DNA of 64,000 nt. Source: Neoarius graeffei. Lineage: Eukaryota > Chordata > Actinopteri > Siluriformes > Ariidae. This document shows, in pieces, positions 10,794-23,485 of this stretch. Position 1 is the stretch's first letter; every line of letters starts with the position of its first letter. The notes under the pieces are model-generated. The model was not told the DNA's origin. It saw nothing but the letters and a program-made list of their open reading frames with translations, and did not search any database. The position numbers and the translations under genes were made by a program. The stretch is taken from positions 36,474,943 through 36,538,942 of the forward strand of contig NC_083571.1 in the NCBI RefSeq assembly GCF_027579695.1. Direction: 5' to 3'.

Positions 10794-12150
10794 ATTATAC
10801 CAGCAGGTTAACTGACCCCTTGAAAATGGTTCCTCCAGGAATGATGACGTTTCAGTTGTCAAGACAACGGAAAAACTAAAATACAAAAACAGAAAGATAC
10901 GTCACAATGCTCTTGTGCACAAAACAAAATGCTCTTGTATTTTAGTTTTTCCATTGTCTTGACAACTGAAACGTCATCATTCCTGGAGGAACCATTTTCA
11001 AGGGGTCAGTCACCAAAGGGTTAAAGATGAAATGAAGATGAATGTCTGCATATGAAATACCTGAAAGTCCTTCTCAGTGAGCAGCTCTCCTCTCTTTTCA
11101 CAGCCTGAAGAGAAAAAAAACCCAAAATCTCCATCATTTAATCTCGTTTATGAAGTCACTCATGAGAGAAGAAGCAGTTGATTGTTCAGGATTGAGACTC
11201 GATGCATGTGTGGAAACTGTGATCTTTGATTCTCACTCAGGTGATGAAGGTCACTTTCACCTGCATCTGTATGTTTATGACAGAAATCATTGACAGTGCT
11301 GAGAGCGAGTGTATGAGTACCTTTAGTGGTGTTTGTGCAGAGGCAGTACACACAGATGGAGGAGAGGAGTGAGGAGAGGAGAATACACACAGCACACACA
11401 CTCAACATCAGCTTCCAGCTAACACTCCACTCTGATACACATGGGGTCGGGGTGTTTGGAGAAACAGTAACCCTGGGAGAGGTTTCTACAGAGTCTAAAA
11501 ATGTCACCGCAACATTTTCAGTTTTGTTTGGATAATCTTAAAGATGTACTGTATCAATTTTACAAAACATCAGCAAAGACAAAATAATTAAATAATGATT
11601 AGACAATCTTACCGTGTAGAGAGAGTCGAGTGGATCTGTTTCCGTAATGGTACACAGCACTCTGAACTATGGGGCCATGTTTTGAATCTGAAACTCTTCT
11701 CTCATGTATAGCGCAGTAGTACAGGCCCAGATCTGATTCTGTGACATTCTTAATCAGGAGATTGTGTGTGTTAGTGGAGCCGTTAAACACAAATAAGTAA
11801 CGTAGAGAAACATCACGCATCAAATTTTGAGTTGACATCATGAAACGAGGTTGATTCTGATGTGAGCAGTTTCTAAACCACACTGGATTAAATCCACTTT
11901 TCCAAACACAGTCGGAGTAGAGAGTGACGTCATCTCCTCGTCTGACTCGCTTCTCCACTTCTGCTCCAGAGATCCTCTTCTGACTTGGGAACACAACACC
12001 TGCAACACAACATCACACTTTACAGTACACTGAGGAGGGAGTACAAACTTCTGCACAACCTCACAGCAAGTTTTAATTCTTTAGAAAGTGTGGAAAAGTT
12101 CAATGTGACTTACACACGAGAGCGATGAGAGCGACTCTTGATGCCTCCAT
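10668..12150 (-). CDS. Receptor B: V-set Ig membrane protein, short tail
   Basis: Exons 12114-12150, 11613-11999, 11321-11494, 11061-11104 and 10668-10760, all with GT/AG ends and matching phases; 244 residues. The V domain differs from that of receptor E at only about five residues, and the stalk (SVETSPRVTVSPNTPTPC) is also E-like, yet the tail is the two-exon short tail of A and D (VHQCERSVMGEFYC to TLQKPAVKSD). Tyr replaces a Cys of copy A in EFYCH. Intron 4 holds a foldback transposon (10812-11020). Likely the non-inhibitory partner of E; adaptor use cannot be told, since the membrane segment has no charged residue. Confidence 0.8.
10763..10790 (-). repeat. (CT)n acceptor tract of receptor B exon 5
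   Basis: Same role as in copy A, about 28 bases. Confidence 0.8.
10812..11020. mobile_element. Foldback MITE, piggyBac-like, in intron 4 of receptor B
   Basis: A 209-base insertion flanked by TTAA on both sides (10808-10811, 11021-11024); the related unit U3 has the uninterrupted site. Two inverted arms of about 70 bases match with one mismatch around a short loop. The right end, read inward, starts CCCTTTGGTGACTGACC; the left arm starts at CTGACC, so its outer 11 bases are missing. TTAA target and CCC-type end fit piggyBac-type elements. Confidence 0.7.
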
Positions 12151-12214
12151 CTCAGACACTGGTGCTGAGCGGCTCGTGCTGCTGAAGCTCTTTCATGCGG
12201 TTGTGTGTTCTTTA

Positions 12215-12285
12215 ATCTGATTGGTCCACGTCAGTGGAATGTTTCTCTCTCGCTCTCTAACAGCTCATTGGTTGCGGTTAAACTG
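12215..12285 (-). promoter_or_regulatory. Conserved proximal promoter of receptor B
   Basis: Same paired CCAAT boxes and CRE-like site as in copy A, same spacing to the start codon. Confidence 0.5.
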
Positions 12286-12790
12286 TGATGTTTACTGTTT
12301 TAAAATGAAGAGACTGATGTAGGTAGAATCTTTCATGCTATTGGTGAAAGCCACTGGAACATTTTTTTATCACCTTGGTGGTCATGAACGCAGGTTTGTG
12401 GCGAAGAAACACTTTTTCCATTCAAAACAAAAAGCCACTGCAGCAGTGAGCTTCAGATTTATAACATTTAATACCAGATATTTATTTCCCCTCACAGTGG
12501 GCTTCTATAAATGTCACTTATCTTCGATCTAATTCATCATCAATAAAATATCAGAGGGACAGGAGAGATCAGTAATACATACACTCATATGATGTGGAAT
12601 TACAAGGTGATTTTTCATACCTAGTTCTGCCCAAAGTGACTGAGGATTTAACCTGCAGGGTGTAAAGCAGATCTGAGATCAGTGACTGAAGGAGGTCATT
12701 GTGTCGCCTGAGGTGCAGGGCCTCACTGTGGGTTTCCTGTTTCAGCCAGAGTGAAGTTGCTCACTTGTCCATGTACATCTGTTCATTTTA

Positions 12791-12849
<59 letters not shown>

Positions 12850-12999
12850 ATTAATTATTATTATTATTAATATTAATAACTGGATCATATCTGGTTCTCC
12901 TGTCAGAGTCAGTGCAGGACAGCATATGATCTACTTTAACTTATTCAGTCTAAAAGAGGGTTTTTATGGAAAGACAAAGCTGATGACTGAAAATTGGTG

Positions 13000-13077
<78 letters not shown>

Positions 13078-13540
13078 CTTTAATAGCGGAGGATAGAAGC
13101 ATTGTTTTATTTATCTGATATGTTCATGAGCTGCAGGTCACTACAATGTTTTACAGCACATAGCTGTAGGACGGAGGACCTGCAGTCTTGTCTCAGATTA
13201 GTAGATCATGCCTGTCTTCATCAAATGGCACCATGTGGTTCAACAAAGAAACATGCAGGATGGCTTCAAACATGCACAGCTGCATAGCTGACAATTGTAG
13301 CATGCTTAAAGAAAAGACCAACATGTAGAGCCAAAGAAGATCACAGATAGATCAATAAGAACTGGACCATAGAGCAATGGAAGAAGGAGGCATGGCATCT
13401 CTGTACTTAATGGCTTTGATCATTTAACATCTACAATGTAAAGCTGATGTTAGATCAGTAACTAAAGATGCACAGGAAGTGGCTTTAGCTGCCAGGGCCT
13501 GAGAGAATGTAGCTTAGATTTCCTGTGTGCATGTAAAGAG

Positions 13541-13610
<70 letters not shown>

Positions 13611-13936
13611 CTCAGAAACTCAAAGATGTTTTGTTTATGAAGAGACCCTCGAACCACAAAGACTTTCCAATGTGTGTGTGTGTGTGTGTGTGTCCATGCA
13701 TTTATGTGTATGTGTTCATGCATGCGTCTGTATGCGCGCGTGTGTTTGTATGTGTGCATGCATGCGTGTGTGCCTGTGTGTGTGTCCTGAGCTGCAGGGC
13801 CTCGCTGTGGATTTCTGGTCTTGTTGTTCACACACAGAGGAGAGATACACTGCTTTAATAATCTGATATGTTCACTAACTATTTTAATAAGACATAACGT
13901 GCGTGTATGTGACATGAGTGTTTGTGCACATTTCAG

Positions 13937-14005
<69 letters not shown>

Positions 14006-14039
14006 TGAGGTTCAGAAATATATTTATCTCAGTGATTTT
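12286..14039. other. Upstream block of receptor B (U2)
   Basis: No gene. (TTA)n 12790-12870, (AC)n 13002-13075, (GT)n 13542-13608 and 13939-14003. Confidence 0.7.
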
Positions 14040-14358
14040 ACTCTCAAGTTGAGAAATGGGCCATGAGGCAGGTGAGTGTTTCATCCTGGCCCAGATGCCC
14101 AGACATGGGATTCTGAGGAGTTGCATGCAACAGAAGTTCCCTGCAGCTCTTTGGTACCAACATTTGGATCATCTCTTCTTTAATTTGAGAATCCTGTGTC
14201 TCGTGATATAACCTATCCATAATAATAAAAAATATGGAAGGGTGAGTGCAAAATTCGGCTGGATTAGCTGTCTGTCACTTATTCCCACTTGATTGAACAC
14301 CTGCCTCAGGTTCTTGTCTCATGACTGCTCCAAGGGGTACTCCCAAGGGGAATCCCTG
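14040..14358 (-). mobile_element. Antisense Gmr1-like fragment, U2
   Basis: Copy of the U1 fragment in the same place against the decayed LTR. Confidence 0.65.
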
Positions 14359-14784
14359 TGTGGCAGCGGGGGTGTGGTCAAACATCAGTTTATGAATGAT
14401 GGGCAGGGTCAGGGAAGTTGAGTGGCAACGTGAGCACACCTGTTGTCAATTGATGTTGTGTGTGTCTGTTTTTGTGATGACAGAGCAGTGAAAAGGAGGG
14501 CGAGAGCGAAGAGGTGGCTGTCTCCCAACCAGAGCATATGTGTGTGTGTATATGTGTATTTACGTGCAAGTTGATGTTAAGCTGAAAAGCGAGAGTCAAA
14601 TTAAGGGCGAGAGCGAAGAGGTGGCTGTCTCCCAACCAGAGCATGTGTGTGTGTATATGTGTATTTACGTGCAAGTTGATGTTAAGCTGAAAAGCGAGAG
14701 TCAAAATAAAAAAGACTGTGTTCTGAATCATTTTCCTGCCTTTCTGCACTTCAGTGTTCCAGCCACCCTCAGGGACATGCTACA
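14359..14784 (+). mobile_element. 5' LTR of the decayed Gmr1-like element, U2, with internal duplication
   Basis: As in U1 but about 107 bases longer, because 14501-14607 is repeated in tandem at 14608-14714. Confidence 0.75.
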
Positions 14785-17700
14785 CTAGTGCCAACATCTG
14801 GGACACTGAAGGTAACCGCTCATGGAATCCTCCCCATTCAAGGACCTTGTCCATGCCCTTGCCGATGCCCAACCAAGCCAACACCAAGCACTGATCGCCC
14901 TGTGCAAAGAATAGGAGCTGTGCTTTGAGGCCATGTTGCAGGCTTGGCAGAAAGTTTGTCAGGCTTTCCGGCACTTGCTCATGTTGGTGTGGTACACATG
15001 GACCTCTTGGTCAGCACCCTCACTAAGATGGGGCATCACAACGACCCAGAAGCCTTCCTCGTTATCTTTGAGGAAGCTGCAGAGGCACGGGAGGGCCGGT
15101 AGAGCAACGAGTGGCTTGTCTTCTGCCACTCCTCACTGGAGAAGCCCAGCTCACCGGCCAACAGCTGCCCATTGACAGGCAACCCAACTATGCTGACTTG
15201 AAGTGAGCCATCTTGCAGTGTGTCAGCTGCAGCCCAGAACAACACCATCAGTGTTTCCACATGCTGACACTGGATGAAGTCGGCCGGCCATTTGCTTTCG
15301 ACCCACTGTTCCAGGACGCCTGCCATTGGTGGCTGAGGGCAGAAGACTGTGACTTCGAGGAGATCATCAATGCAATGGTGGTGGAGCAGTTCATTACACA
15401 GCTGCCAGAAGGGACAGTGGAGTGGGTCCATTGCCACTACCTGGTGTTGCTGGATCATTTGATTGAGTTGGCAGAGGACCATCTGGCAGTGATTCCAGTA
15501 GCAGGCGGACATCCAGCCTCTTCTCTTTCTCTCTCTCTCTCTCTCTTACCCTCCTTCACTTCCCCCTCTTCCCATCCCCACCCCATCCCTGCACCATGGA
15601 AAGGGTGGCTGACCCTCCCAGCCAGATTTCTGAGCCCGTGGTGTTCCCCCCTCCCTCACCTTATGTGTCTGTGTCTTCTCCCACTCAGGTGAGTGATCCC
15701 TGGATCACCAGTGCAGAGGTGAAGCCTGGGCAGGTATCCTGGATCTGCAGGGAGCCTTGGCATTTCCATAACCAATGATAAGTGATGGAGGTGAGTGCCA
15801 TTTTCTGGATCCCTGATGTGCCAGAGACCACTCTCCATTGGCCTGGAACACATTGCATATTGGTGAGCATTCAAGGGGAAACATATCATGCATTGGTGGA
15901 TTCCAATTGTAATCAGACCTCAGTCCACCAAAGCCTGGTTCTTGTTGAGGCATTGGGGGGAGCACAACTGGTGAAGGTTTTCTGTGCACATGAGGATGTT
16001 CATGAATATCCACGAGTGTCCATTCACATCATATTTTTGGGAACAATACATAGAGTACAGGTGGCAGTTAGCCTGTGCCTCACCCACCCACTGATTCAGG
16101 GGACAGTGTGGCCGGGGTTTAATGTTTAATGGAGCATGTAGTAGTGGGCTGATCCTGCAGTAGTGTGCCACATGGAGATCCCAGTGTGCCATTGTCTGAG
16201 AAAGCAGTCAGTGCGTCAGTGCGATATGGAGAAATGGGTGCAGCCCACCCCAGTCTTTCTCTCTCAGGGATTTCCTTGAGGATTTCTTCTTTGCTCAAAT
16301 ACAAGAGAAGACTCTGCATCATTTTTTTGACTGAGAGTAATGGTCAGACCCTCCAGCCAAATGCAACACTCTCCTTCCTGTAATTCATGATTATTAAAGA
16401 TAGGTTTTACTGAGTGATGCAGGACACTCAGACCCTTGAGGAAATAACACAGTTGTTAATCCCAAAGAACTCTAGGGAACTAGTATTCCATGCGGCTCAA
16501 TTTAACCCTATGGCCAGACACTTCAGTCAGGATAAGACATGAGCCAGAATAATGGCCCAGTTCTATTGGCCAGGGATTTGGGGGATGTCCATAGGTGGTG
16601 TGTGGCATGCTGCAAATGCCAGTTGGTGAACCTGGTGGCCACTCCAAAAGGGTCCTTGTGTCCTCTTCTCCTTTTTGAGACCCCCTTCGATATAATTGGT
16701 ATGAATCTTGTCAGGCCATTACATCGCTCGGCACAAGGATATTGTTTTATTTGTCTCCTCATGGACTGTGCGACATGATGCCCAGAAGCAGCCCTAGTGC
16801 ATAACATTTGGCAATGTGACAGAGGAACTGTTTAAAATTATCTCCCAATGTTAAAGGTGGCAAAGCTGTGGTGAGATAAGGATCCACAAGCAGAACACAG
16901 ACAGAAATCCAATAAAAAAAGGTGATTTAATCCAGGGAAAAAGGGCATGGCAAAAAGGTGATCAAATGGGACAAGAAGAAATGGCAAAATAGTCCAGGTA
17001 AAAAGAAACAAAAAACTTGACAACAACGCAAGGCAGACAAGGACAAAAATGCTAGAGCAAAAAAACATAAATAAGAAGAAAACCCAAAGCGCAAAAACCA
17101 TAAACTAGAAAAATAGCTTGAGCAAAAACCATGCAATGCAATAAAGGCACAGAAATGGCTGGAATAGCAAAATGAGACATTCTGTCAAAGTCCGGGTCTG
17201 AGAACGGCCTTTATAAAGGCAGGGGTGAAAACCAGGAGGTGATTTGAAGGTGAGCTGGAATTCCCATCCCGGATCCTGATCTGCGCTGGCATGGGAGATC
17301 CATAATCTGTGGAGTGGATATCTGGGGCAGAGCATGACACCCAAGTCAGGACTCCCAGAGAAATCCTGACTGACCAAGGCACTACATTCATGTCATGCAC
17401 ACTTTGTGAACTTTGTGAGTTATTTGGGGTTAAATCTATCCACACCAGCTTTTATCACCCACAAACAGATGGCCTGGTCAAATGGTTTAACCAAACTCTT
17501 ACAAACTTGAATTCATAAGTTTGTAAATGAAAACACATAATTGGGATCAGTGGCTTGAGCCCCTGTTGTTCACAGTTCCAGAGGTTCCGCAAGGAACTCC
17601 ACAGAGTTCTCCGCATTTGAATTATTATATGGGCGTCAGCCTTGCGGCATTTTGGGAAGAGGGAAAACAGAGCTTTTTTCACCTTTACTGAGAGAGTGGG
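14785..17700 (+). pseudogene. Decayed Gmr1-like gag-pro-int, U2
   Basis: Same relic as in U1: SCAN-like gag 15213-15530, knuckle remnant near 15750, protease 15782-16129 (active site Asp-Ser-Asn), integrase pieces 16420-16848 and 17345-17518 around a solo LTR. Broken frames throughout, no RT. Confidence 0.75.
16849..17339 (-). mobile_element. Solo LTR inside the decayed integrase, U2
   Basis: Same 491-base insertion and CCCAA duplication as in U1. Confidence 0.85.
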
Positions 17701-18247
17701 AGGTTTTGCCAGTCTCCGCCGACCAATCATTTCCACATCACCACTGAACAGTCTCTGTGGACATGAATGTGAAGCTTGTGCTTTTACAGACTGCTGAATT
17801 CTGCAATCTCTGTGTTGCCTCTGTGGTCTGTTTGATAGGAAACTGAAATCAGACAGACAATATATTGAGATGGGGAGCAGCACCACGGACAGCGACTATT
17901 CCTTATTCTAATCTAAACACTGGCACTCATGAGCTTTATTATTACATTTATTACATTTATTAACCCAACAACATGGTGAGCCTCCTCATCTACATCCTTG
18001 GGCTGATGTCTTTTGCAGTATTATTCTAATGTTGAAAATCATTATATATTAAACGTGGTTCTTGACTGTCACATTTCTCAGAACAACTGAAGCTATGATT
18101 TCTATTGGTCTGAAGATGGACAAGATTCCAAGCAAGTTTTCAGACACCAGAAGTGGACATTCATGCTAGGTGTATAATTGCTTTAAAATTCAACAGCATA
18201 TAACTCCAGTGTTGCAAATGAGTGCATCAGTACAATTTCACTTGATT
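17701..18247. other. Conserved block at the unit end, U2
   Basis: Copy of 8641-9182; no intact gene. Confidence 0.5.
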
Positions 18248-19291
18248 TGACTATCTCTTTTTACACCTTTATTACTTTCTGTGCAATCAGAGGAAATGTA
18301 ATGGACCTCATTTTCTAACCACCATGTGAAATCACCTCCTGAAAATAGGAATAGCACAGACTTTGTTTCGATAGTAAACTTTTCCTTAATTCAGCCATTC
18401 TGCAATGGCCTGACCCCTGACCCCTGATCCTAGAGCAGGATGGAACAGTGGACCAGTGCATTGTGGTGCTGAGGAACTTGCAGAAGTCCTGGGTTCTTGC
18501 AGAAGATGTGACAAAAGCACAGACCTCAATGTGGCAAAATTTCTAAGCCATGCAATACTAATACATTTACTCAATCTTCAAACTCTATGTTTATAATTTT
18601 GGATTTGCCTGCTGTCTTTGTTGTGGATGTTTTGACACTTGACCCGAATAGTTCCGTCTGAACTGTAGATCAATTGTGCAATTCAATGCATTATTTTTGT
18701 GCAGTTGCAGAATGGGAATCATTATTTTCATAATTTATTATTTGCTTTCTTTTGGTACCAACACTCACATGGTGAAGAGCTGCACTCTGTGGATGATGTC
18801 ATGTCAGAGATCACACCACTAAACTCAGATAATTAGATATTATACTCCTGTGAAGTTTTTTTTTTTAATTTATCAATAAGGTCTTCTGTCTGTTCTGCTG
18901 GCGATGACAACTTAATCTGAAACAGGAAGGGATGACAAAAACCAGATGAACCACTCAGAGAACCAGCGTGCAGCTCTGAGCACAGAAAGCTTCCACAGTT
19001 CTGTCAAAACCCCAGAATCCACCGTTTTTAAAAGGATCAGTTATCAGTTCTTATCAGTTCTCTGGAGTGGATCTGAGTTCTACAACTGTGTTCACACTTC
19101 ACCAGTCAGACTGAACTCTCACACAAACGACCCACAGCCTGATAAAACACCATGTCTGAAAGCAACCTCACCTTCTTCCTGTTTTTGAGTTTTGCCTGTT
19201 TTTTCTTTGTAACGTCTAAATGTGATTCTCTGCACTTTGATCATCTTGCATTCATGATCTCATTATTACAAAACTGAATGGCAGGCAGCTG

Positions 19292-19329
<38 letters not shown>

Positions 19330-19443
19330 ACAGGAAGTTCAGTAAGAGGAGTTCAGGTCACTGCTGATCTCAGATCAGTTTAACATGGTAGTGGTTGAAT
19401 CATCAGACTTATTGACAACAGTGTAGCTGACCCTGAATTAGAT

Positions 19444-19516
<73 letters not shown>

Positions 19517-19596
19517 TGCAGAATAAAACCTAACATAAGACATGACTGTGTTTGTATCTTTTTCAAAAATTTCAAATTCCAGATTTGCCTTTAGTA
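18248..19596. other. 3' flank of pseudogene C (U3)
   Basis: As in U2; no gene supported. (TC)n 19295-19326, (AC)n 19448-19513. Confidence 0.5.
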
Positions 19597-19602
19597 TTTA
19601 TT
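19597..19602 (-). terminator. Poly(A) signal of pseudogene C
   Basis: AATAAA on the minus strand, conserved position. Confidence 0.5.
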
Positions 19603-19692
19603 ATAAATGTGATCACAAACAAACACTGATTATCTACAAACAAGTGCACATTATAAAGCATTCATAAAGCAAACAAGTGAAGTAAGTCAGTT

Positions 19693-19750
<58 letters not shown>

Positions 19751-19753
<3 letters not shown>

Positions 19754-19845
19754 GTCTGATTTGACTGCAGGTTTCTGAAGTGTGTAAAAGACTTCAGTGT
19801 GACAATAGAATTCCCCCATAACACTCCTCTCACACTGATGTACCT

Positions 19846-19914
<69 letters not shown>

Positions 19915-21078
19915 ATTATACCAGCAGTTTAAAGATGAAATGAAGATGAATGTCTGCATATGAAATACCTGAAATTCCTTCTCAGTGAGCAGCTCTCCTC
20001 TTTTTTCACAGCCGGAAGAGAAAAAAAACCCAAAAATCTCCATCATTTAATCTCGTTTATGAAGTCACTCATGAGAGAAGAAGCAGTTGATTGTTCAGGA
20101 TTGAGACTCGATGCAGGTGTGGAAACTCTGATCTTTGATTCTCACTCAGGTGATGGTCACTTTCACCTGCATCTGTATGTTTATGACAGAAATCATTGAC
20201 AGTGCTGAGAGCGAGTGTGTGAGTACCTTTAGTGGTGTTTGTGCAGAGGCAGTACACACAGATGGAGGAGAGGAGTGAGGAGAGGAGAACACACACAGCA
20301 AACACACTCAACATCAGCTTCCAGTTAACACTCCACTCTGATACACATGGGCTCTTTGCTGAAACAGTAACCCTGGGAGAGGTTTCTACAGAGAAACACA
20401 CACAAATACACACACACAAACACACACACACACAAATTGAGTCTAAAAATGTCACTGCTACAGTTTTCAGTTTTATTTGGATAATCTAAAAGATGTGTCA
20501 ATTTTACAAAAAATCAGCAAAGACAAAAAAATATAAATAATAATAATTATTATGAGACAATCCATGTTTCCATAATTATACGCAGCACTGGGTATTATGA
20601 CACCAACTTTGTCATTTGAAATGAATGTCTCATGTGTAGCGCAGTAGTACAGGCCCAGATCTGATTCTGTGACGTTCTTAATCAGGAGATTGTGTGTGTT
20701 GGTGGAGCCGTTTGACACAAACGAGTAACGTGGAGAAGCAAAACGTATCAATTCTATGCTCGACATCTTGAGAGGAGGTTGATTCTGATGTGAGCAGTTT
20801 CGAAACCACACTGTTTTAAATCCACTTTTGCAAACACAGTCGGAATACAGAATGACGTTGTCTCCTCGTCTGACTCTCATTTCCACTTCTGCTCCAGAGA
20901 TCCTCTTCTGACTGGAGAACACAACACCTGCAGCACAACATCACACTTTACAGTACACTGAGGACTTCTGCAAAACTTCTGCAAAACCTCACAGCAAGTT
21001 TTAATTCTTTAGAAAGTGTGTAAAAGTTCAATGTGACTTACACACGAGAGCGATGAGAGCGACTCTTGACGTCTCCAT
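19751..21078 (-). pseudogene. Receptor C: V-set Ig receptor pseudogene
   Basis: Same exon order as A and B: exon 1 21042-21078, V exon 20565-20927, exon 3 20227-20442, exon 4 19969-20012, exon 5 19751-19843. Two splice lesions are visible. At 20563 about 28 bases covering the V-exon end and its donor GT are replaced by two bases, so the V exon reads into the intron. At 20014 the acceptor AG of exon 4 is CG. A conserved Trp after the B-strand Cys is also Cys here (DCVCKSG). The V sequence is the most divergent of the set (NDKVGVIIPSAAYNYG). Exon 3 has a GT-repeat-encoded stalk (VCVCLCVCICVC). Loss of function is an inference from the splice sites. Confidence 0.8.
19846..19910 (-). repeat. (CT)n acceptor tract of pseudogene C exon 5
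   Basis: Same position, about 65 bases with one interruption near the acceptor. Confidence 0.8.
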
Positions 21079-21144
21079 CTCAGACACTGGTGCTGAGCGG
21101 CTCATGCTGCTGAAGCTCTTTCATGCGGTTGTGTGTTCTTTAAT

Positions 21145-21210
21145 CTGATTGGTCCACGTCAGTGGAACGTTTCTCTCTCGCTCTCTAACAGCTCATTGGT
21201 TGCGGTTAAA
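21145..21210 (-). promoter_or_regulatory. Proximal promoter retained by pseudogene C
   Basis: Both CCAAT boxes and the CRE-like site are intact even though splice sites in the gene are broken. Confidence 0.45.
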
Positions 21211-22040
21211 CTGTGATGTTTACTGTTTTAAAATGAACACTTTGATGTCAATACAATCTTTCGCATGATTGGTTAAAGCCAGTGGAACATTTTTTAATCA
21301 CCTTGGGGGTCGTGAATGCAGGTTTGTGGCTAAGAAACACTTTTTCCATTCAAAACAAAAAGCCACTGCAGCAGTGAAGCTTCGGATTTATAACATTTTG
21401 GACCATGAATTTAGTTCCCCTTAAAGTGGGCTTCTAAAATGTTACTTATCTTTGATCAAATTCATCATAAGTGGAATATCAGAAGGACAGGAGAGATCAG
21501 TAATACATACACTCATATGATATGGAATTACAAGGTGATTTTTCATACCTAGTTCTGTCCTAAGTGACTGAGGATTTAACCTGCAGCGTGTAAAGCAGAT
21601 CTGAGATCAGTGACTGAAGGAGGTCAGTGTGTCACCTGAGGTGCAGGGCCTCACTGTGGGTTTCCTGTTTTGTAGCGCAAACACACTCAGGATTTAAGAG
21701 GGGGAGAGAGATGCATTGTTTCATTTATCTGAAATGTTCACAAGATACAGGTCACTACACTGTATAACAGCACGTAGCTGGAGAATGGAGGACCTTCAGT
21801 CTTGTTTCAGATAACTAGATCATGCCTGCCTTCCTCGAATGTCTCCATATGGTTAAACAAAGAAACCTGCAGGATGGCTGCAAACATGCACAACTGCATG
21901 GCTGACAGGTGTCTGTTGCAGTGCACTTCAAGAAAAGGCCAACAAACAGAGCAAAAAAGACAACAGATAGATCAATAAAAACTGGACCATGGATCAGTGG
22001 AAGAAGGAGGCTTGGTCTGTTGAATCATGTTTTCTTTTAC
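21211..22040. other. Upstream block of pseudogene C
   Basis: No gene. Related to the other upstream blocks but more diverged, and lacking the (TTA)n and (AC)n runs. Confidence 0.6.
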
Positions 22041-22052
22041 ATCATTTGGATG

Positions 22053-22465
22053 GGGCGGCACAGTGGTGTAGTGGTTAGCACTGTCGCCTCACAGCAAGTA
22101 GGTCCGTGTTCGAGCCCCGTGGCCGGCGAGGGCCTTTCTGTGCGGAGTTTGCATGTTCTCCCCGTGTCCGCGTGGGTTTCCTCCGGGTGCTCCGGTTTCC
22201 CCCACAGTCCAAAGACATTCAGGTTAGGTTAACTGGTGACTCTAAATTGACCGTAGGTGTGAATGTGAGTGTGAATGGTTGTCTGTGTCTATGTGTCAGC
22301 CCTGTGATGACCTGGCGACTTGTCCAGGGTGTACCCCGCCTTTCGCCCGTAGTCAGCTAGGATAGGCTCCAGCTTGCCTGCGACCCTGTAGGACAGGATA
22401 CAGTGGCTAAAGATAATGAGATGAGATGAGATGAGATGAGATGAGATGAGATGAGATGAGATAAG
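22053..22465 (+). mobile_element. Mermaid-like SINE
   Basis: Full head, body and an expanded GAGAT tail; target duplication ATCATTTGGATG at 22041-22052 and 22466-22477. Confidence 0.85.
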
Positions 22466-22607
22466 ATCATTTGGATGGCTGTGTGTGTGTGTGTCACTTA
22501 CCTGGGGAAGAGGTGGAGAGTGTGATGCTCTGGACAATGTTCTGTTGGGAAACTTTGTGTCCTGGTGTTCATCTGGATGTTATTTTGACATGTACCACCA
22601 ACATCAC

Positions 22608-22916
22608 TGTAGCAACTCGGATGGGTGGGTGGAGCACAGAAGGACGGCAGGCCAGAACTGAGTTTGCAAATGTTTATTATAGCTTTTCAGCCTTAATTAT
22701 ACTTTTCTACACACACATACACACGCACACACCAGTTGTCTGGTTGGGGAGCGAACCCTTTGTGCTCTTGCTCTCTTCCTTAAATAGGGTGCGGTCACTG
22801 GGGAAGACACACAAACACAGGTTAATTCACCTCAGGTGTAGTGATTCTGCCACTAACCTTCCCCGACTCCACCCACTGGTCACAGATCGGCGCTTGGCCA
22901 CGCCCCCACTGCCACA
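22608..22916 (-). repeat. 3' LTR of the Gmr1-like provirus
   Basis: 309 bases; on its own strand begins TGTGGCAG and ends GTTGCTACA, preceded by a short purine run (GGTAGGGGTA). TATTTAAGG is a TATA-like box. Confidence 0.85.
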
Positions 22917-22933
22917 TACCCCTACCGCCAGAC

Positions 22934-23485
22934 TCAAGCCGGGCAGCCGTCTGGCCTGCAGCCAACTCCCCCCCCTTGACGGGAGAGGAAGTTTGCCACG
23001 ACCATCTGTGCCCCCGGCCTGTGGACCACCTTGAAGTTAAAGGGCTGGAGTGCCAGATACCAACGGGTGATCTGCTCGTTGGCATCCTTCATGCGGTGGA
23101 GCCACTGGAGGGGCGCATGGTCCAAACAGAGGGTGAAAGGGTGCCCCAGCAGGTAGTAACGGAGGGCGAGGACTGCCCACTTGATGGCTAGGCACTCCTT
23201 CTCTATGGTGCTGTAGCGCCCCTCAAGCACCGACAGCTTTTGACTAATATACAGCACTGAGCGATCCTCCCCCTCCACCTCCTGGGACAAAACAGCCCCC
23301 AGCCCTCTGTCCGACGCGTCCATCTGCAATATAAAAGGGAGAGAAAAGTCAGGGGAGTGTAACAGTGGCCCCCCACACAGTGCAGCCTTTACCTCAGAAA
23401 AATCCCGCTGGCATTGCGCCATCCACTGGACCGGATCTGGTGCCCCCTTTTTAGTGAGGTCAGTCAGTGGGCTGGTGACGTCCAA
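22934..23485 (-). CDS. RNase H, Gmr1-like provirus
   Basis: 183 open codons overlapping the RT frame end. RNase H motifs: QMDASDRGLGAVLSQE (first catalytic Asp), KECLAIKWAV (Glu), LDHAPLQWL (Asp). The RT-RNase H join is frameshifted. Confidence 0.8.
   Translation of the reverse strand: MDVTSPLTDLTKKGAPDPVQWMAQCQRDFSEVKAALCGGPLLHSPDFSLPFILQMDASDRGLGAVLSQEVEGEDRSVLYISQKLSVLEGRYSTIEKECLAIKWAVLALRYYLLGHPFTLCLDHAPLQWLHRMKDANEQITRWYLALQPFNFKVVHRPGAQMVVANFLSRQGGGVGCRPDGCPA

Larger units (their letters stand above)
9183..18247. repeat. Tandem unit U2 of the receptor array
   Basis: Second copy, colinear with U1 at high identity by eye. It lacks the SINE at 338-708, carries a foldback element in intron 4 of gene B, and has a 107-bp duplication inside the decayed LTR. 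Confidence 0.9.
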
